Notes: generated from the sequence alone by a model not told the origin. 64,000 nt of DNA from Xanthomarina maritima (GCF_008084905.1 NZ_VSFC01000043.1:1-64000); one strand, 5' to 3'. Shown: positions 37,646 through 45,670, numbered from the stretch's first letter. Translations and numbers: made by a program.

Positions 37646-38581
37646 TTATTTTTTTATAAAAACTTCAATCGTATTAATTAATTCTTCAGATAATGGAAAT
37701 TCAGGAGTATAATATGATTTTATATTGTCTTCATCTTTTTCAATAGTTTTTAAAACATGATTCATATTTTCTATAATCATTAATTCTGAATCTGATTTAG
37801 CTTCATGTAACAGATTTGCTTCTTCAACTTTTACTTGAAGATCTTTTGTACCGTTAAGAATAAGTACTGGAATTTGTAATTTTTTAATTTCTTCTGAAGG
37901 ATTATAAGCCATCCACGATATAAAAAATGGTTGATTAGCTTTACTAAACAGATGCGCTAAGGCTGGATTAACTGTTTCAATGGTTCCAGTTTCTTTAAGT
38001 TCGTTAATTTGTTCTTTTGCTATGTTTGACATCTCATCACTTACTTGTTTGTAGCTATTAATGATAAATTCTCCCATATCTTCACTAATTCCAGCCAGAG
38101 AAATATATTTATCTACATTTTCAATTGAAGCTAGCATAGCTACTAAAGAGCCTTGGCTATGTCCAATTAAAATAATGCTGGTAAATCGTTTGTCATCTTT
38201 AAATTTATTTATAGCAAGTTTTGCATCGTCAACAAAACGATAAAAATCTAAATCGTCCATCATGAATTTTAAATTTTCTTCTGTAGAACTACGCTTATCA
38301 TATCTATAGAAAGCAATTCCCTTAACATTTAAACTATCAGCTAATTGTTTTATATAGTTCGCTTTAATATTAACTCCAGCTTGATTTCCATTTCTATCAA
38401 CATTTCCTGAACCATGAATAAAGATAACTAATGGCTGACTTTTTAATTCTTTGTTATAAGTTAAAGTACCAGGAAGTTTGATACTCTCATTCATTAATAG
38501 GAAATTTTCTGAAGCAATTTGTACTTGAGAAAACCCAAAGTTTAAGCTTATTAATAATATTACGTATAATATAGATTTCAT
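37646..38581 (-). CDS. Secreted alpha/beta hydrolase (intact triad)
   Basis: 311 residues with a signal peptide (to about residue 18, GFSQ). The oxyanion motif is FIHGSGNVDRNG, the nucleophile elbow GHSQGS with Ser142, the acid in ILNGTKDLQV, and the base His in ENMNHVLK. Likely an esterase or peptidase of the periplasm; the substrate is unknown. It follows the DUF4177 stop with no gap, inside the SPFH operon. A clear paralogue at 40044-40970 has lost the serine. Confidence 0.88.
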   Translation of the reverse strand: MKSILYVILLISLNFGFSQVQIASENFLLMNESIKLPGTLTYNKELKSQPLVIFIHGSGNVDRNGNQAGVNIKANYIKQLADSLNVKGIAFYRYDKRSSTEENLKFMMDDLDFYRFVDDAKLAINKFKDDKRFTSIILIGHSQGSLVAMLASIENVDKYISLAGISEDMGEFIINSYKQVSDEMSNIAKEQINELKETGTIETVNPALAHLFSKANQPFFISWMAYNPSEEIKKLQIPVLILNGTKDLQVKVEEANLLHEAKSDSELMIIENMNHVLKTIEKDEDNIKSYYTPEFPLSEELINTIEVFIKK

Positions 38582-38740
38582 TTATCTGTTTTTATCACGT
38601 TCTAAAACAATTCTTGTAGAATGCTCTGAAATATGAACTAATCTCCATCCAGAAACGGCATGCTGGTTAAGAGTTTCTTCTAAACGTTCGTTATTATTGG
38701 TAAAACTCATTTTCCATGATATTACTTTATATTCTTTCAT
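38582..38740 (-). CDS. Small DUF4177-like protein
   Basis: 52 residues. The pattern MKEYKVISWKM, RLEETLNQHAVSGWRLVHIS and RIVLERDK is the DUF4177 layout (strand, helix ending in GWRLV, two strands). Function unknown. It lies 6 bp after the glycine-zipper gene and its stop abuts the hydrolase ATG, so translational coupling is likely. Confidence 0.85.
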   Translation of the reverse strand: MKEYKVISWKMSFTNNNERLEETLNQHAVSGWRLVHISEHSTRIVLERDKNR

Positions 38741-38746
38741 AAGTTT

Positions 38747-38929
38747 TTATGGTTTATTGTTTTCATTTTTAAAATAAGTAATGGCAAGTATGATACCAAT
38801 AAAAGTTCCAATCATTGAACCATAAACTATTCCCATAGCTACATTACCTATTACTGCTCCAACAGTAGTTCCAATACTTGAACCTAGCGCAACTCCAATA
38901 GCAATGCTGTAAGTTTGGTTTTTAGTCAT
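38747..38929 (-). CDS. Small glycine-zipper membrane protein
   Basis: 60 residues, almost entirely two membrane helices with small-residue repeats (IAIGVALGSSIGTTVGAVIG and GMIGTFIG-like spacing), ending in a charged tail. Glycine-zipper proteins often oligomerise. It starts one base after the SPFH stop, so it is probably made with SPFH and may act with it in the same membrane domain. Confidence 0.78.
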   Translation of the reverse strand: MTKNQTYSIAIGVALGSSIGTTVGAVIGNVAMGIVYGSMIGTFIGIILAITYFKNENNKP

Positions 38930-38930
38930 C

Positions 38931-39791
38931 TTAATGGTTTAAAGTTCCTGTGTTTAACACTGGTGAAGCATCTTTATCACCACATAAAATAACCATTAGG
39001 TTACTTACCATAGCTGCTTTGCGTTCTTCATCTAAATCTACTATTTGCTTTTTGCCTAATTCGTGTAAAGCCATTTCTACCATACTAACTGCGCCTTCAA
39101 CAATCTTATGTCTTGCTGCAACAATAGCAGTTGCTTGCTGACGTTTCAACATGGCATTTGCAATTTCTTGGGCATAAGCTAAATAGCCAATTCTAGCTTC
39201 AAGAACTTCTATTCCAGCAATCGATAAGCGTTCGTCTATTTCTTTTTCTAAAGCTTCACTTACTTCGTTTACACTAGATCGAAGTGTGATATCTTCGGCA
39301 AGGCCTTCATCTGCAAAATTATCGTAAGGATACATACTTGCCAGTTTTCTTACTGCAGCATCTGTTTGTACACGTACAAAGTTTTCATAATTATCAACAT
39401 CGAAAGCTGCTTTATATGTATTTTGAACTCTCCATACAAGTATGGTACTTATCATTACTGGATTACCTAGTTTGTCGTTCACTTTCAATCGTTCGCTATC
39501 GAAGTTACTTGCGCGAAGTGATATTTTCTTTTTTGTATAAAATGGATTAGTCCAATAAAAACCATTTCTTTTAATACTACCAACATACTTTCCAAATAAT
39601 AATAAAACCCTAGAATTATTAGGTTGAACCATAATAAACCCTAATGCTATAAATAATGCAGATACTATGGAAACTACAAACCAAGGGTTTTTACTAGCAA
39701 TAACGGATGCAATGCCTCCAAAAAATAATACTAAAAAAACAAATAGCATTAAATAACCGTTTGCTGGGACAATAATTTTTTCTTCTTTCAT
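38931..39791 (-). CDS. SPFH (Band 7) domain protein
   Basis: 286 residues. Two N-terminal membrane helices (about 12-52) precede the SPFH domain (about 55-240), with conserved GFYWTNPFYTKKKISLR and IAGIEVLEARIGYLAYAQEIA; the helix before the end is rich in Ala/Arg/Gln (AMLKRQQATAIVAARHKIVEGA). SPFH proteins form large membrane rings or microdomains and protect or regulate proteases. First gene of a five-gene operon with gaps of 0-6 bp. Confidence 0.93.
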   Translation of the reverse strand: MKEEKIIVPANGYLMLFVFLVLFFGGIASVIASKNPWFVVSIVSALFIALGFIMVQPNNSRVLLLFGKYVGSIKRNGFYWTNPFYTKKKISLRASNFDSERLKVNDKLGNPVMISTILVWRVQNTYKAAFDVDNYENFVRVQTDAAVRKLASMYPYDNFADEGLAEDITLRSSVNEVSEALEKEIDERLSIAGIEVLEARIGYLAYAQEIANAMLKRQQATAIVAARHKIVEGAVSMVEMALHELGKKQIVDLDEERKAAMVSNLMVILCGDKDASPVLNTGTLNH

Positions 39792-39823
39792 GTGTTTAAA
39801 TTTAAATTATAGTATTTTAATAT

Positions 39824-39856
39824 GATATTATAATGATATCATAAAGATATGTATAA
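39824..39856. promoter_or_regulatory. Three tandem 11-mers (GATAT boxes) upstream of the SPFH operon
   Basis: GATATTATAAT, GATATCATAAA and GATATGTATAA follow each other without gaps, so GATAT recurs at 39824, 39835 and 39846. The array ends 33 bp before the SPFH start. The one-turn period suits a protein binding one DNA face, such as the Arc-type regulator encoded at the end of the operon. Confidence 0.6.
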
Positions 39857-39879
39857 TTTATTTAACTGCAAAATTAAGT

Positions 39880-39896
39880 TTGGCACGAAGATTGGA
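39880..39896 (+). promoter_or_regulatory. Sigma-54-like promoter
   Basis: TTGGCACG, four bases, TTGGA: the -24 element is perfect and the -12 element differs by one base from TTGCA, at exact spacing. The predicted start is about 39907 on the plus strand, pointing at a gene-free region that ends in a terminator. Confidence 0.6.
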
Positions 39897-39906
39897 CTAT
39901 ATATAA

Positions 39907-40026
39907 TACAAAAATTTGCTACACAAGACTTTTTATAGAGTGTGGTTACTTTTTAAAAAGGTAGTAATTCATATTTTTGGTTGGTTAGTTAGGAAAAGCA
40001 TCTCGAACGAGGTGCTTTTCTTTTTT
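39907..40026 (+). ncRNA. Candidate small RNA from a sigma-54-like promoter
   Basis: About 120 nt between the sigma-54-like site and the hairpin GAAAAGCATCTCG/CGAGGTGCTTTTC with T6 (39993-40026). Internal pairings are possible: CTACAC with GTGTGG, and GTTACT with AGTAAT. No credible reading frame is present. It runs toward the 3' end of the minus-strand hydrolase at 40044. No homologue is known to me. Confidence 0.45.
39993..40026 (+). terminator. Terminator of the plus-strand RNA candidate
   Basis: A 12-13-bp stem with one G-U pair and a loop of GAAC, then T6 on the plus strand only. On the minus strand no T tract follows, so it is not primarily a terminator for the hydrolase at 40044. Confidence 0.8.
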
Positions 40027-40043
40027 ATAACTAAAATGAAATG

Positions 40044-40970
40044 CTATTTTAAGAAATCTACAATTGCAGGAATAAGCTCTGGACTTAATTGTCTAAAAGA
40101 TTCGTTATAAGATTTTGAATTTTCTAAATCATCTCCAAGAATAGGAAATAAAACATGATTCATATTTTCAATAATCAAGAGACTTCCATTTTGCGATGCT
40201 TCTTTTAATAAATTAGCTTCTTCGACAGGAACTTGTAAGTCTTTTGTTCCATTTATAATTAAAGAAGGTATGTTTAGTTCAGCAATTCTAGTTTGAGGAT
40301 TGTATTGCATCCAACTTCTTATAAAGTTTTGGTTTTCTAAACTGAATATAGATTCAAGAGCAGGAGGATAGTTTGTTGTGGTTCTTCCTTCTTTTAAAGT
40401 TTGAAAAGCCACTTTAGATTCTGCTAATAGTCCAGGAACTGTTTGTTCAATTTGTTCAAGAATAACTTCGTCAATAGATTTTCCAGAACCACCAATAGAA
40501 ATAAAACCTGTTACATGTTCTTTAGATGCAAGCATTCCTACTAGACTTCCTTGTCCATGACCTAGTATATATATGTTATTAAATGTATTTTTTTCATTAA
40601 AGTAATTAACTATAGAAGTAGCATCAGTTACAAAATCTGTAAACATGATGTTTTTATCTACTTTCCCTTTTCTAATTTGTTTTACTATACGTTTATCATA
40701 TCTGTATGTAGCTAAACCATTATTTACTAACCCTTCTGCTAGTTTTTTTAAGTTATTATTTTTTTGAAAGTTCTGATTTCCATTTCTATCTATTGGGCCA
40801 GAATCGCCAATTAAAATTATTAATGGTGGATTTTCTATATTATTTGGAATGAGTAATGTACCATCTACAAACTGATTTATAGAAAGTTCTTCTGCTTTAA
40901 ATACATTTTCCTGTGAAGTAATTTTAGAGAAATGGCATATTAATAAAACAATTAGAACATTTAGTTTCAT
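40044..40970 (-). CDS. Alpha/beta hydrolase paralogue lacking the nucleophile serine
   Basis: 308 residues with a signal peptide (to about residue 19, ITSQ). It aligns along its length with the hydrolase at 37646-38581 (shared DRNGN, YRYDKR, NGTKDLQV, EEANLL, IIENMNHVL). The elbow reads GHGQGS, so position 139 is Gly (codon GGA) where the paralogue has Ser142. The acid and His positions remain. The protein is either catalytically dead, perhaps a binding protein, or uses another residue. It is alone in its transcription unit. Confidence 0.85.
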   Translation of the reverse strand: MKLNVLIVLLICHFSKITSQENVFKAEELSINQFVDGTLLIPNNIENPPLIILIGDSGPIDRNGNQNFQKNNNLKKLAEGLVNNGLATYRYDKRIVKQIRKGKVDKNIMFTDFVTDATSIVNYFNEKNTFNNIYILGHGQGSLVGMLASKEHVTGFISIGGSGKSIDEVILEQIEQTVPGLLAESKVAFQTLKEGRTTTNYPPALESIFSLENQNFIRSWMQYNPQTRIAELNIPSLIINGTKDLQVPVEEANLLKEASQNGSLLIIENMNHVLFPILGDDLENSKSYNESFRQLSPELIPAIVDFLK

Positions 40971-41089
40971 AGAATTTAATTTTAAATAGTGTAATACTTA
41001 GGAATTTAGATGCCACTATAACGTAAAATTACTTTAAAATTATCTTTTAATAAGATTTATTTTACAAGATTTTTAGTTAATCAAGTAGT

Positions 41090-41153
41090 GTATTTCATCG
41101 ATTATTTGTGATATTTCACCTTCAAATGTTAAAAAAAAGCGTATTTCATCGAA
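41090..41153 (+). promoter_or_regulatory. Array of three TATTTCATCGA-type repeats (candidate LytTR operator)
   Basis: GTATTTCATCGA occurs exactly at 41090-41101 and 41141-41152, and a diverged copy (TATTTCACC) starts at 41112. Steps are 21 and 30 bp, as in the array at 31071-31140. The sites point to the promoter at 41172-41199. Confidence 0.6.
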
Positions 41154-41171
41154 AATAATAGCTTTTAAACG

Positions 41172-41199
41172 TTGAAATTCAAAATTAATTTTACATTTG
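41172..41199 (+). promoter_or_regulatory. Promoter of the second small RNA candidate
   Basis: TTG (41172-41174) and TACATTTG (41192-41199) with 17 bp between fit the Bacteroidota consensus. The nearest repeat ends 19 bp upstream. No plus-strand gene starts before 41975. Confidence 0.6.
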
Positions 41200-41204
41200 A
41201 AGTG

Positions 41205-41346
41205 TACTAAAATATTACTTTTTAGTTCAATGGATTAATTAATTAATATTTGCATTATGTTGTTGATACTAGAGACCCTAAATCTGACTACATAATAAAG
41301 ATGCAAATTAAATTAAACCGAGGTTGAGGGACCTCGGTTTTTTTTG
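41205..41346 (+). ncRNA. Candidate regulated small RNA, antisense to the alkB-like 3' end
   Basis: About 140 nt from the predicted start to the T8 of the terminator. TTTGCAT (41249-41255) can pair with ATGCAAA (41301-41307), and TATGT (41256-41260) with ACATA (41290-41294), giving a long-range stem with one bulge. The only reading frame is a 12-codon one at 41257-41295. The last 60 bases are antisense to the end of the alkB-like gene. Confidence 0.45.
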
Positions 41347-41941
41347 TTATAAACCGAAAAGTTAAATTAATTCGTTTTCCTACTTCGTTTTTAGTTTTTG
41401 GTATTTGGTGTAACCAATAGTGTTGCATTTCTCCTTTCATTATTAATAAACTTCCATGTTCTAATTCCAATTTATGATTTTCGGATTTAAGTGTTCGATG
41501 TTTATATTTAAAACTTCGTCTAGCTCCAAAACTTACAGAGGTAATTACTGGATTAACACCCAATTCCTTTTCATTGTCTGCATGCCATCCGTTGCTATCA
41601 TTACCATCTCTATATAAATTTAAAAGAACAGAATTAAACTTGTGTTTTGTTGCTACCTCTACTTGCTCTTTAATTTTTAGTAGCAATTTGTTAAAAGGTT
41701 GAGGATTCATAGTAATTCCAGAATAGGTATAAGGTGTATTACTTTCAGCGTATAACGCAGTTAACCTTGGTTGTTTATGTGCTTTTCCAAAAAGAGTAAT
41801 ATTATCTTGTTGCCATAAAATGTCTTTTAATAAACTTTCAAAAATTATATTAGCTTCAGTTTGGCTATAAAATTGAGATATATAAATAAGTTCTGCTTGA
41901 GGCAAATTAAATTTGGTTTTTTCTGAAGGAAACAAATTCAT
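41288..41941 (-). CDS. AlkB-like 2-oxoglutarate/Fe(II) dioxygenase
   Basis: 217 residues from ATG 41941 (MNLFPSEKTKFNLP), preferred to ATG 41968, which would leave 6 bp to the divergent gene. Iron ligands are His/Asp in WHADNEKELG and the later His in MQHYWLHQIPK; the 2OG-binding Arg residues are in GKRINLTFR. The family repairs alkylated nucleic acids. The typical family end (INLTFRFI) is followed by 20 extra residues encoded by a terminator hairpin on the opposite strand. Confidence 0.88.
   Translation of the reverse strand: MNLFPSEKTKFNLPQAELIYISQFYSQTEANIIFESLLKDILWQQDNITLFGKAHKQPRLTALYAESNTPYTYSGITMNPQPFNKLLLKIKEQVEVATKHKFNSVLLNLYRDGNDSNGWHADNEKELGVNPVITSVSFGARRSFKYKHRTLKSENHKLELEHGSLLIMKGEMQHYWLHQIPKTKNEVGKRINLTFRFITKKTEVPQPRFNLICIFIM
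41315..41346 (+). terminator. Intrinsic terminator inside the alkB-like 3' end
   Basis: AAACCGAGGT, TGAGGG loop, ACCTCGGTTT (10 bp) followed by T8 on the plus strand. On the minus strand the stem is translated as part of the dioxygenase tail. Confidence 0.88.
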
Positions 41942-41974
41942 CAGGTATTTTTTTTCTAAATTAGCCATAACTCT

Positions 41975-42655
41975 ATGAAAATAAAAATTGCCATAATAGT
42001 TTCTCTTTTTTTTATTCTTGTTTCTTTTAAACAGGAAAAAAATAAGTTGCCCGAAGGTTTTGTTTATGCAAATTCCATCATTCCAGATTTAGAAGTTGAA
42101 TTGCGTTATTATTCAATAAATAATTTTATAGGTGATACTATAACAGGATATTTATCTAATAAATTAATTATTACAAAACAAACAGCTGAAGCTTTAAAAA
42201 TGGTTCAGGAAGAATTGCTTAAACAAAATTTATGTTTAAAAGTATATGATGGTTACAGACCACAACAAGCTGTAAATCATTTTATGACTTGGGCAAGAAA
42301 TTTAAAAGATACCATAAACAAGCAACAATTTTATCCTGATGTTAAAAAGAAACATTTGTTTCGGGAAGGATATATTGCTTCTCAATCTGGACATAGTCGA
42401 GGAAGTACTTTAGACTTAACAATTATTAATGCAGATTCTCATGAAGCTTTGGATATGGGAAGCCCTTACGATTTTTTTGGTGAAATTTCTTGGGTAGATT
42501 ATCATGAAATTTCTAAAGAACAAAAAGCAAATAGACAGCTTTTACAGAAAGTGATGTTAAAATATGGTTTTAGAAATTACCCAAAAGAATGGTGGCATTT
42601 TACATTGAGAAATGAACCATTTCCTGATACTTATTTTAATTTTCCTATTGAGTAA
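41975..42655 (+). CDS. D-Ala-D-Ala dipeptidase, VanX/DdpX (M15D) family
   Basis: 226 residues with an N-terminal hydrophobic export signal (about 4-18). Zinc and catalytic residues are in SGHSRGSTLDLT (His, Asp) and EWWHFT (Glu, His); the arginine of YDGYRPQQA is the conserved substrate contact. It would cleave D-Ala-D-Ala in the periplasm. No VanR/S or ligase of a resistance cluster is nearby, so a role in wall-peptide recycling is more likely than glycopeptide resistance. The ddl gene is 14 kb away. Confidence 0.9.
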   Translation: MKIKIAIIVSLFFILVSFKQEKNKLPEGFVYANSIIPDLEVELRYYSINNFIGDTITGYLSNKLIITKQTAEALKMVQEELLKQNLCLKVYDGYRPQQAVNHFMTWARNLKDTINKQQFYPDVKKKHLFREGYIASQSGHSRGSTLDLTIINADSHEALDMGSPYDFFGEISWVDYHEISKEQKANRQLLQKVMLKYGFRNYPKEWWHFTLRNEPFPDTYFNFPIE

Positions 42656-42689
42656 TAGAATTTGAATTGAGCCTTTAGAGTAATGGATC

Positions 42690-44894
42690 TCATTTATTTA
42701 GAATATTATATATTGAGATAATTAAGTCTTCGGGTTTATAAGGCTTTGGAATATAGTCATCCATGCCAGCAGCTAAACATTTGTCAATTTCAGATTTAAT
42801 AATGTTAGCTGTCATTGCCAAAATAGGTATTCTTTTTTCATTGTTTTCAAGTTCTCTAATTATTTCTGTTGCATCAATCCCATTCATAATTGGCATGTGC
42901 ATATCCATTAAAATAATATCAAAAGAATGTTGCTTGAATAAATCTATGGCTTCTTGACCGTTAGTAGCTACTTGTAATGTTACATTTTTTAAATAGTAAT
43001 TCAAATCGTCTTTTACGACCATAATATTAAATTCGTCATCATCAACAATAAGAATGTTTAAATCTTTTATAGTTTCTTTGATGTGCTCTAAATTGGTTTG
43101 CTGATAATTCTTATTGATTATTTTTTTTGATAATTCTGTTTGCATTGGTAATTGAAAATAGAATGTACTTCCTTTGTCAACTACACTTTCTGCCCATATT
43201 TTACCATTCTGTAATTCAATTAATTTTTTAGAAATGCTTAACCCTAAACCTGTGCCACCATAAATTTGTGATCGTGACCGTTCACCTTGTTCAAAATTTT
43301 TAAAAATAGTATTTATTTTATCTGGTTCTACACCCATTCCTGTATCGGATATCTCAAATTGAATGGCATTATCTACTTGACATAATTTAATTGTAATGTT
43401 TCCTGAATGTGTGAATTTTATGGCGTTACCAACCAAATTGATTAGAATTTGTGTTAATCGTTGAGCATCTCCAATTATCTGTTCTGGAAAATTTTCTTCA
43501 ATATTAGTTTTGAGTATTAACTCTTTTTCTTCCGCTTTATATTTGAGCATTTGTACAATGTCTTTTACAACCTGTATAGGATTAAAAATCTCCTGCTTAA
43601 TTTCTAGTTTACCAGAATCTATCTTTGATAAATCCAAAATATCATTCAACAAAACCAATAAATTATCAGAACTAGTTTTCATAGCCTCCAGATAGGGACT
43701 TTGATTACTGTAATGCCTGTTTCTTAATAGCGTATTAGTCATCCCTGAAATGGCGTGCATGGGAGTTCTAATTTCATGACTCATATTAGCCAAAAATTGT
43801 TCTTTGTGCTTTTCAGATTGTTCAGCTCTAGCTTTTTCTTGTTGTATGATTACATTTTGTTTTCTAATAAACTTTAAACGATTAAAAATATACAGAATGC
43901 CTGAAAACAAGATAAATAAGGCAAATACATTAATCCAAATTACAATTCGTTGATTAGTGATCCTTTCGGAAGTAAGTTGTTCTTGCAATTTTATTTTATC
44001 TTCAAGTATTTCATTGTTAATTTTTACCAGTTCCATACCTGATTTAAAAGAACCAGATTTTATTGAAATTTCTTCAAACTTCAAAGTGTGTTTCATGGCA
44101 TTCTCATAATCTTTAAGTGCCAAATAAATTTCTTTTAATTGAACATGTGCGTTTGACTGTGTTTGTTTTATATTATTTAATTCTGCAATTTTTAGACCTT
44201 TTTGTGTGTATGCTAAAGCGCTATCATATTGTTTAACTGTAAAATAGGCAGTACCAATATTAATACTCCTAAACGCTTTTTCACTAACTGTAGGACCTGG
44301 TTTACTTAATTTTATATGTTTTAGTGCTTCTTTGTAGTTGTTATCTTCATTATTTAGTAAATAATAAAGGTAATGGGCTCTAGAAATTAATAAATCAATA
44401 TCTTTTGTTTTTGCTACTTTCATTAATGAATCTGCAATATCATGGGCTTCTTTTTCTTTGCCTAATAGATGTGAATAGAATGCAATGGAGCTTTTTGATT
44501 CAAAAACTAAATCATTTAAATTTTGATCATTTGCTTTTTCAATGGCCTTATTAAGATAGTTTATGCTTTTTTCATATTGTACTAATGCACTAAATAACCA
44601 ACCCATTCTCTTGTAAAAATGAGGGGCAATTTTTATAGCTGAATCATTGGTTTTATTAGCTAATAGTTGTTCTTCTAATACAATACTATTTATGTATGCT
44701 TGGTTGTAATCAACTTGGTTAAGATTAGCTAAAAATATTTGATACATTATTGAAATTTCAGAACTTTTATCTCCACTTTTCTTGACAGTTACTAATGCAG
44801 ATTGTAAACTGTCTATTATATGGTTTTGGCTTGTGGGTTGTGAATAACAAGACAAGTGAATCATTAAACTTATTATTATGCAGGTAGATTTCAT
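42690..44894 (-). CDS. TPR hybrid sensor histidine kinase
   Basis: 734 residues: signal peptide, about six TPR-like repeats in the periplasmic part (about 60-300), one membrane helix (about 322-342), a coiled coil, HisKA with His373 (NMSHEIRTPMHAIS), HATPase (ILINLVGNAIKFTHSG and GGTGLGLSISKKL), and a C-terminal receiver with Asp664 (LMDMHMPIMNG). It should autophosphorylate and pass phosphate to its receiver. The start overlaps the LytTR gene stop by one base. The ligand is unknown; TPR input suggests a protein or peptide. Confidence 0.94.
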   Translation of the reverse strand: MKSTCIIISLMIHLSCYSQPTSQNHIIDSLQSALVTVKKSGDKSSEISIMYQIFLANLNQVDYNQAYINSIVLEEQLLANKTNDSAIKIAPHFYKRMGWLFSALVQYEKSINYLNKAIEKANDQNLNDLVFESKSSIAFYSHLLGKEKEAHDIADSLMKVAKTKDIDLLISRAHYLYYLLNNEDNNYKEALKHIKLSKPGPTVSEKAFRSINIGTAYFTVKQYDSALAYTQKGLKIAELNNIKQTQSNAHVQLKEIYLALKDYENAMKHTLKFEEISIKSGSFKSGMELVKINNEILEDKIKLQEQLTSERITNQRIVIWINVFALFILFSGILYIFNRLKFIRKQNVIIQQEKARAEQSEKHKEQFLANMSHEIRTPMHAISGMTNTLLRNRHYSNQSPYLEAMKTSSDNLLVLLNDILDLSKIDSGKLEIKQEIFNPIQVVKDIVQMLKYKAEEKELILKTNIEENFPEQIIGDAQRLTQILINLVGNAIKFTHSGNITIKLCQVDNAIQFEISDTGMGVEPDKINTIFKNFEQGERSRSQIYGGTGLGLSISKKLIELQNGKIWAESVVDKGSTFYFQLPMQTELSKKIINKNYQQTNLEHIKETIKDLNILIVDDDEFNIMVVKDDLNYYLKNVTLQVATNGQEAIDLFKQHSFDIILMDMHMPIMNGIDATEIIRELENNEKRIPILAMTANIIKSEIDKCLAAGMDDYIPKPYKPEDLIISIYNILNK

Positions 44895-45670
44895 TAATGA
44901 TTGCTTTTAATTAACCAGCCTTGAAAAGCTTCTTTTTTACGTCTTGAAATAGGAATTTTCATCCCATTAGAAAGTAAAATGTTAAAACTATTAGTTAACT
45001 CTACAATATGATTTTTACTTATTAAATGAGACTTATGGCATCTAAAAAAACCTTTGTTCGATAATAAATCTTCTAAATCACTTAAGGTTTTAGAAACCAG
45101 TTCTTTTCTGTTTCCAGTTAGATAAATGTTGCTGTAATTTCTATCACCTTCAATTGAAATAATATCTTTTAATACTAAATGTAAATCGCCTTGTTGCGTT
45201 TTTAAAGATAATACTTGGTCTGATATGTTTTTGGTTTTAATGTTGTTTAATGCAATGTCAACTTTATAACTAGAACCAATGGCATTATAATTGTTTTTAA
45301 ACCTTTTTATAGCATTTTTTAATTCCTCTAAATCAAAAGGTTTTAACAAATAATCTAAAGCATTAAACCTAATGGCTTTAATTGCATAGTGTTTATAAGA
45401 GGTAATAAAAATGGTTTTAAAATTTATGGATGCCAGTCGTGACAGCATTTCAAATCCAGTCATGTCTGTCATTTCTACATCAAGAAACACCAAATCAGGT
45501 TTTAAAACTATAATTTTTTCAATACCTTCTTTTCCATCATTACCTAAACCAACAATATTAATTTCTGGGAAATATTGGTTAAGTTTGTCCTTTAATAACT
45601 CTTGTATAAATGGATCGTCGTCGACAATAACACATGTTATAGTATTGGATGTAGATTTTAAATTATTCAA
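44894..45670 (-). CDS. LytTR-family response regulator
   Basis: 258 residues. Receiver domain with Asp64 (LVFLDVEMTDMTG) and the switch Thr/Lys (FITSYKHY and LLKPF), then a LytTR DNA-binding domain (about 150-250: VLKDIISIEGDRNYSNIYL, GFFRCHKSHLISKNHI, PISRRKKEAF). LytTR proteins bind direct repeats about 21 bp apart. The gene overlaps the Hpt gene by 8 bases and the kinase by one, so the three are one phosphorelay unit. Arrays at 31071 and 41090 are possible targets. Confidence 0.94.
   Translation of the reverse strand: MNNLKSTSNTITCVIVDDDPFIQELLKDKLNQYFPEINIVGLGNDGKEGIEKIIVLKPDLVFLDVEMTDMTGFEMLSRLASINFKTIFITSYKHYAIKAIRFNALDYLLKPFDLEELKNAIKRFKNNYNAIGSSYKVDIALNNIKTKNISDQVLSLKTQQGDLHLVLKDIISIEGDRNYSNIYLTGNRKELVSKTLSDLEDLLSNKGFFRCHKSHLISKNHIVELTNSFNILLSNGMKIPISRRKKEAFQGWLIKSNH

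Larger units (their letters stand above)
40971..41287. other. Gene-free 317-bp region between the hydrolase and AlkB-like genes
   Basis: It contains the three-repeat array at 41090-41152, a plus-strand promoter at 41172-41199 and most of a candidate small RNA. The part next to the hydrolase start (40971-41085) is AT-rich and shows nothing else I can name. Confidence 0.7.

Noticed and set aside
39916-40110. 64-codon plus-strand reading frame
   Set aside because: It begins with TTG, runs through the terminator hairpin and T tract, and overlaps the hydrolase end; composition is not protein-like.
41975-42655. Vancomycin resistance gene cluster
   Set aside because: Only a single VanX-like dipeptidase is present; no VanH, VanA-type ligase or VanRS neighbours.
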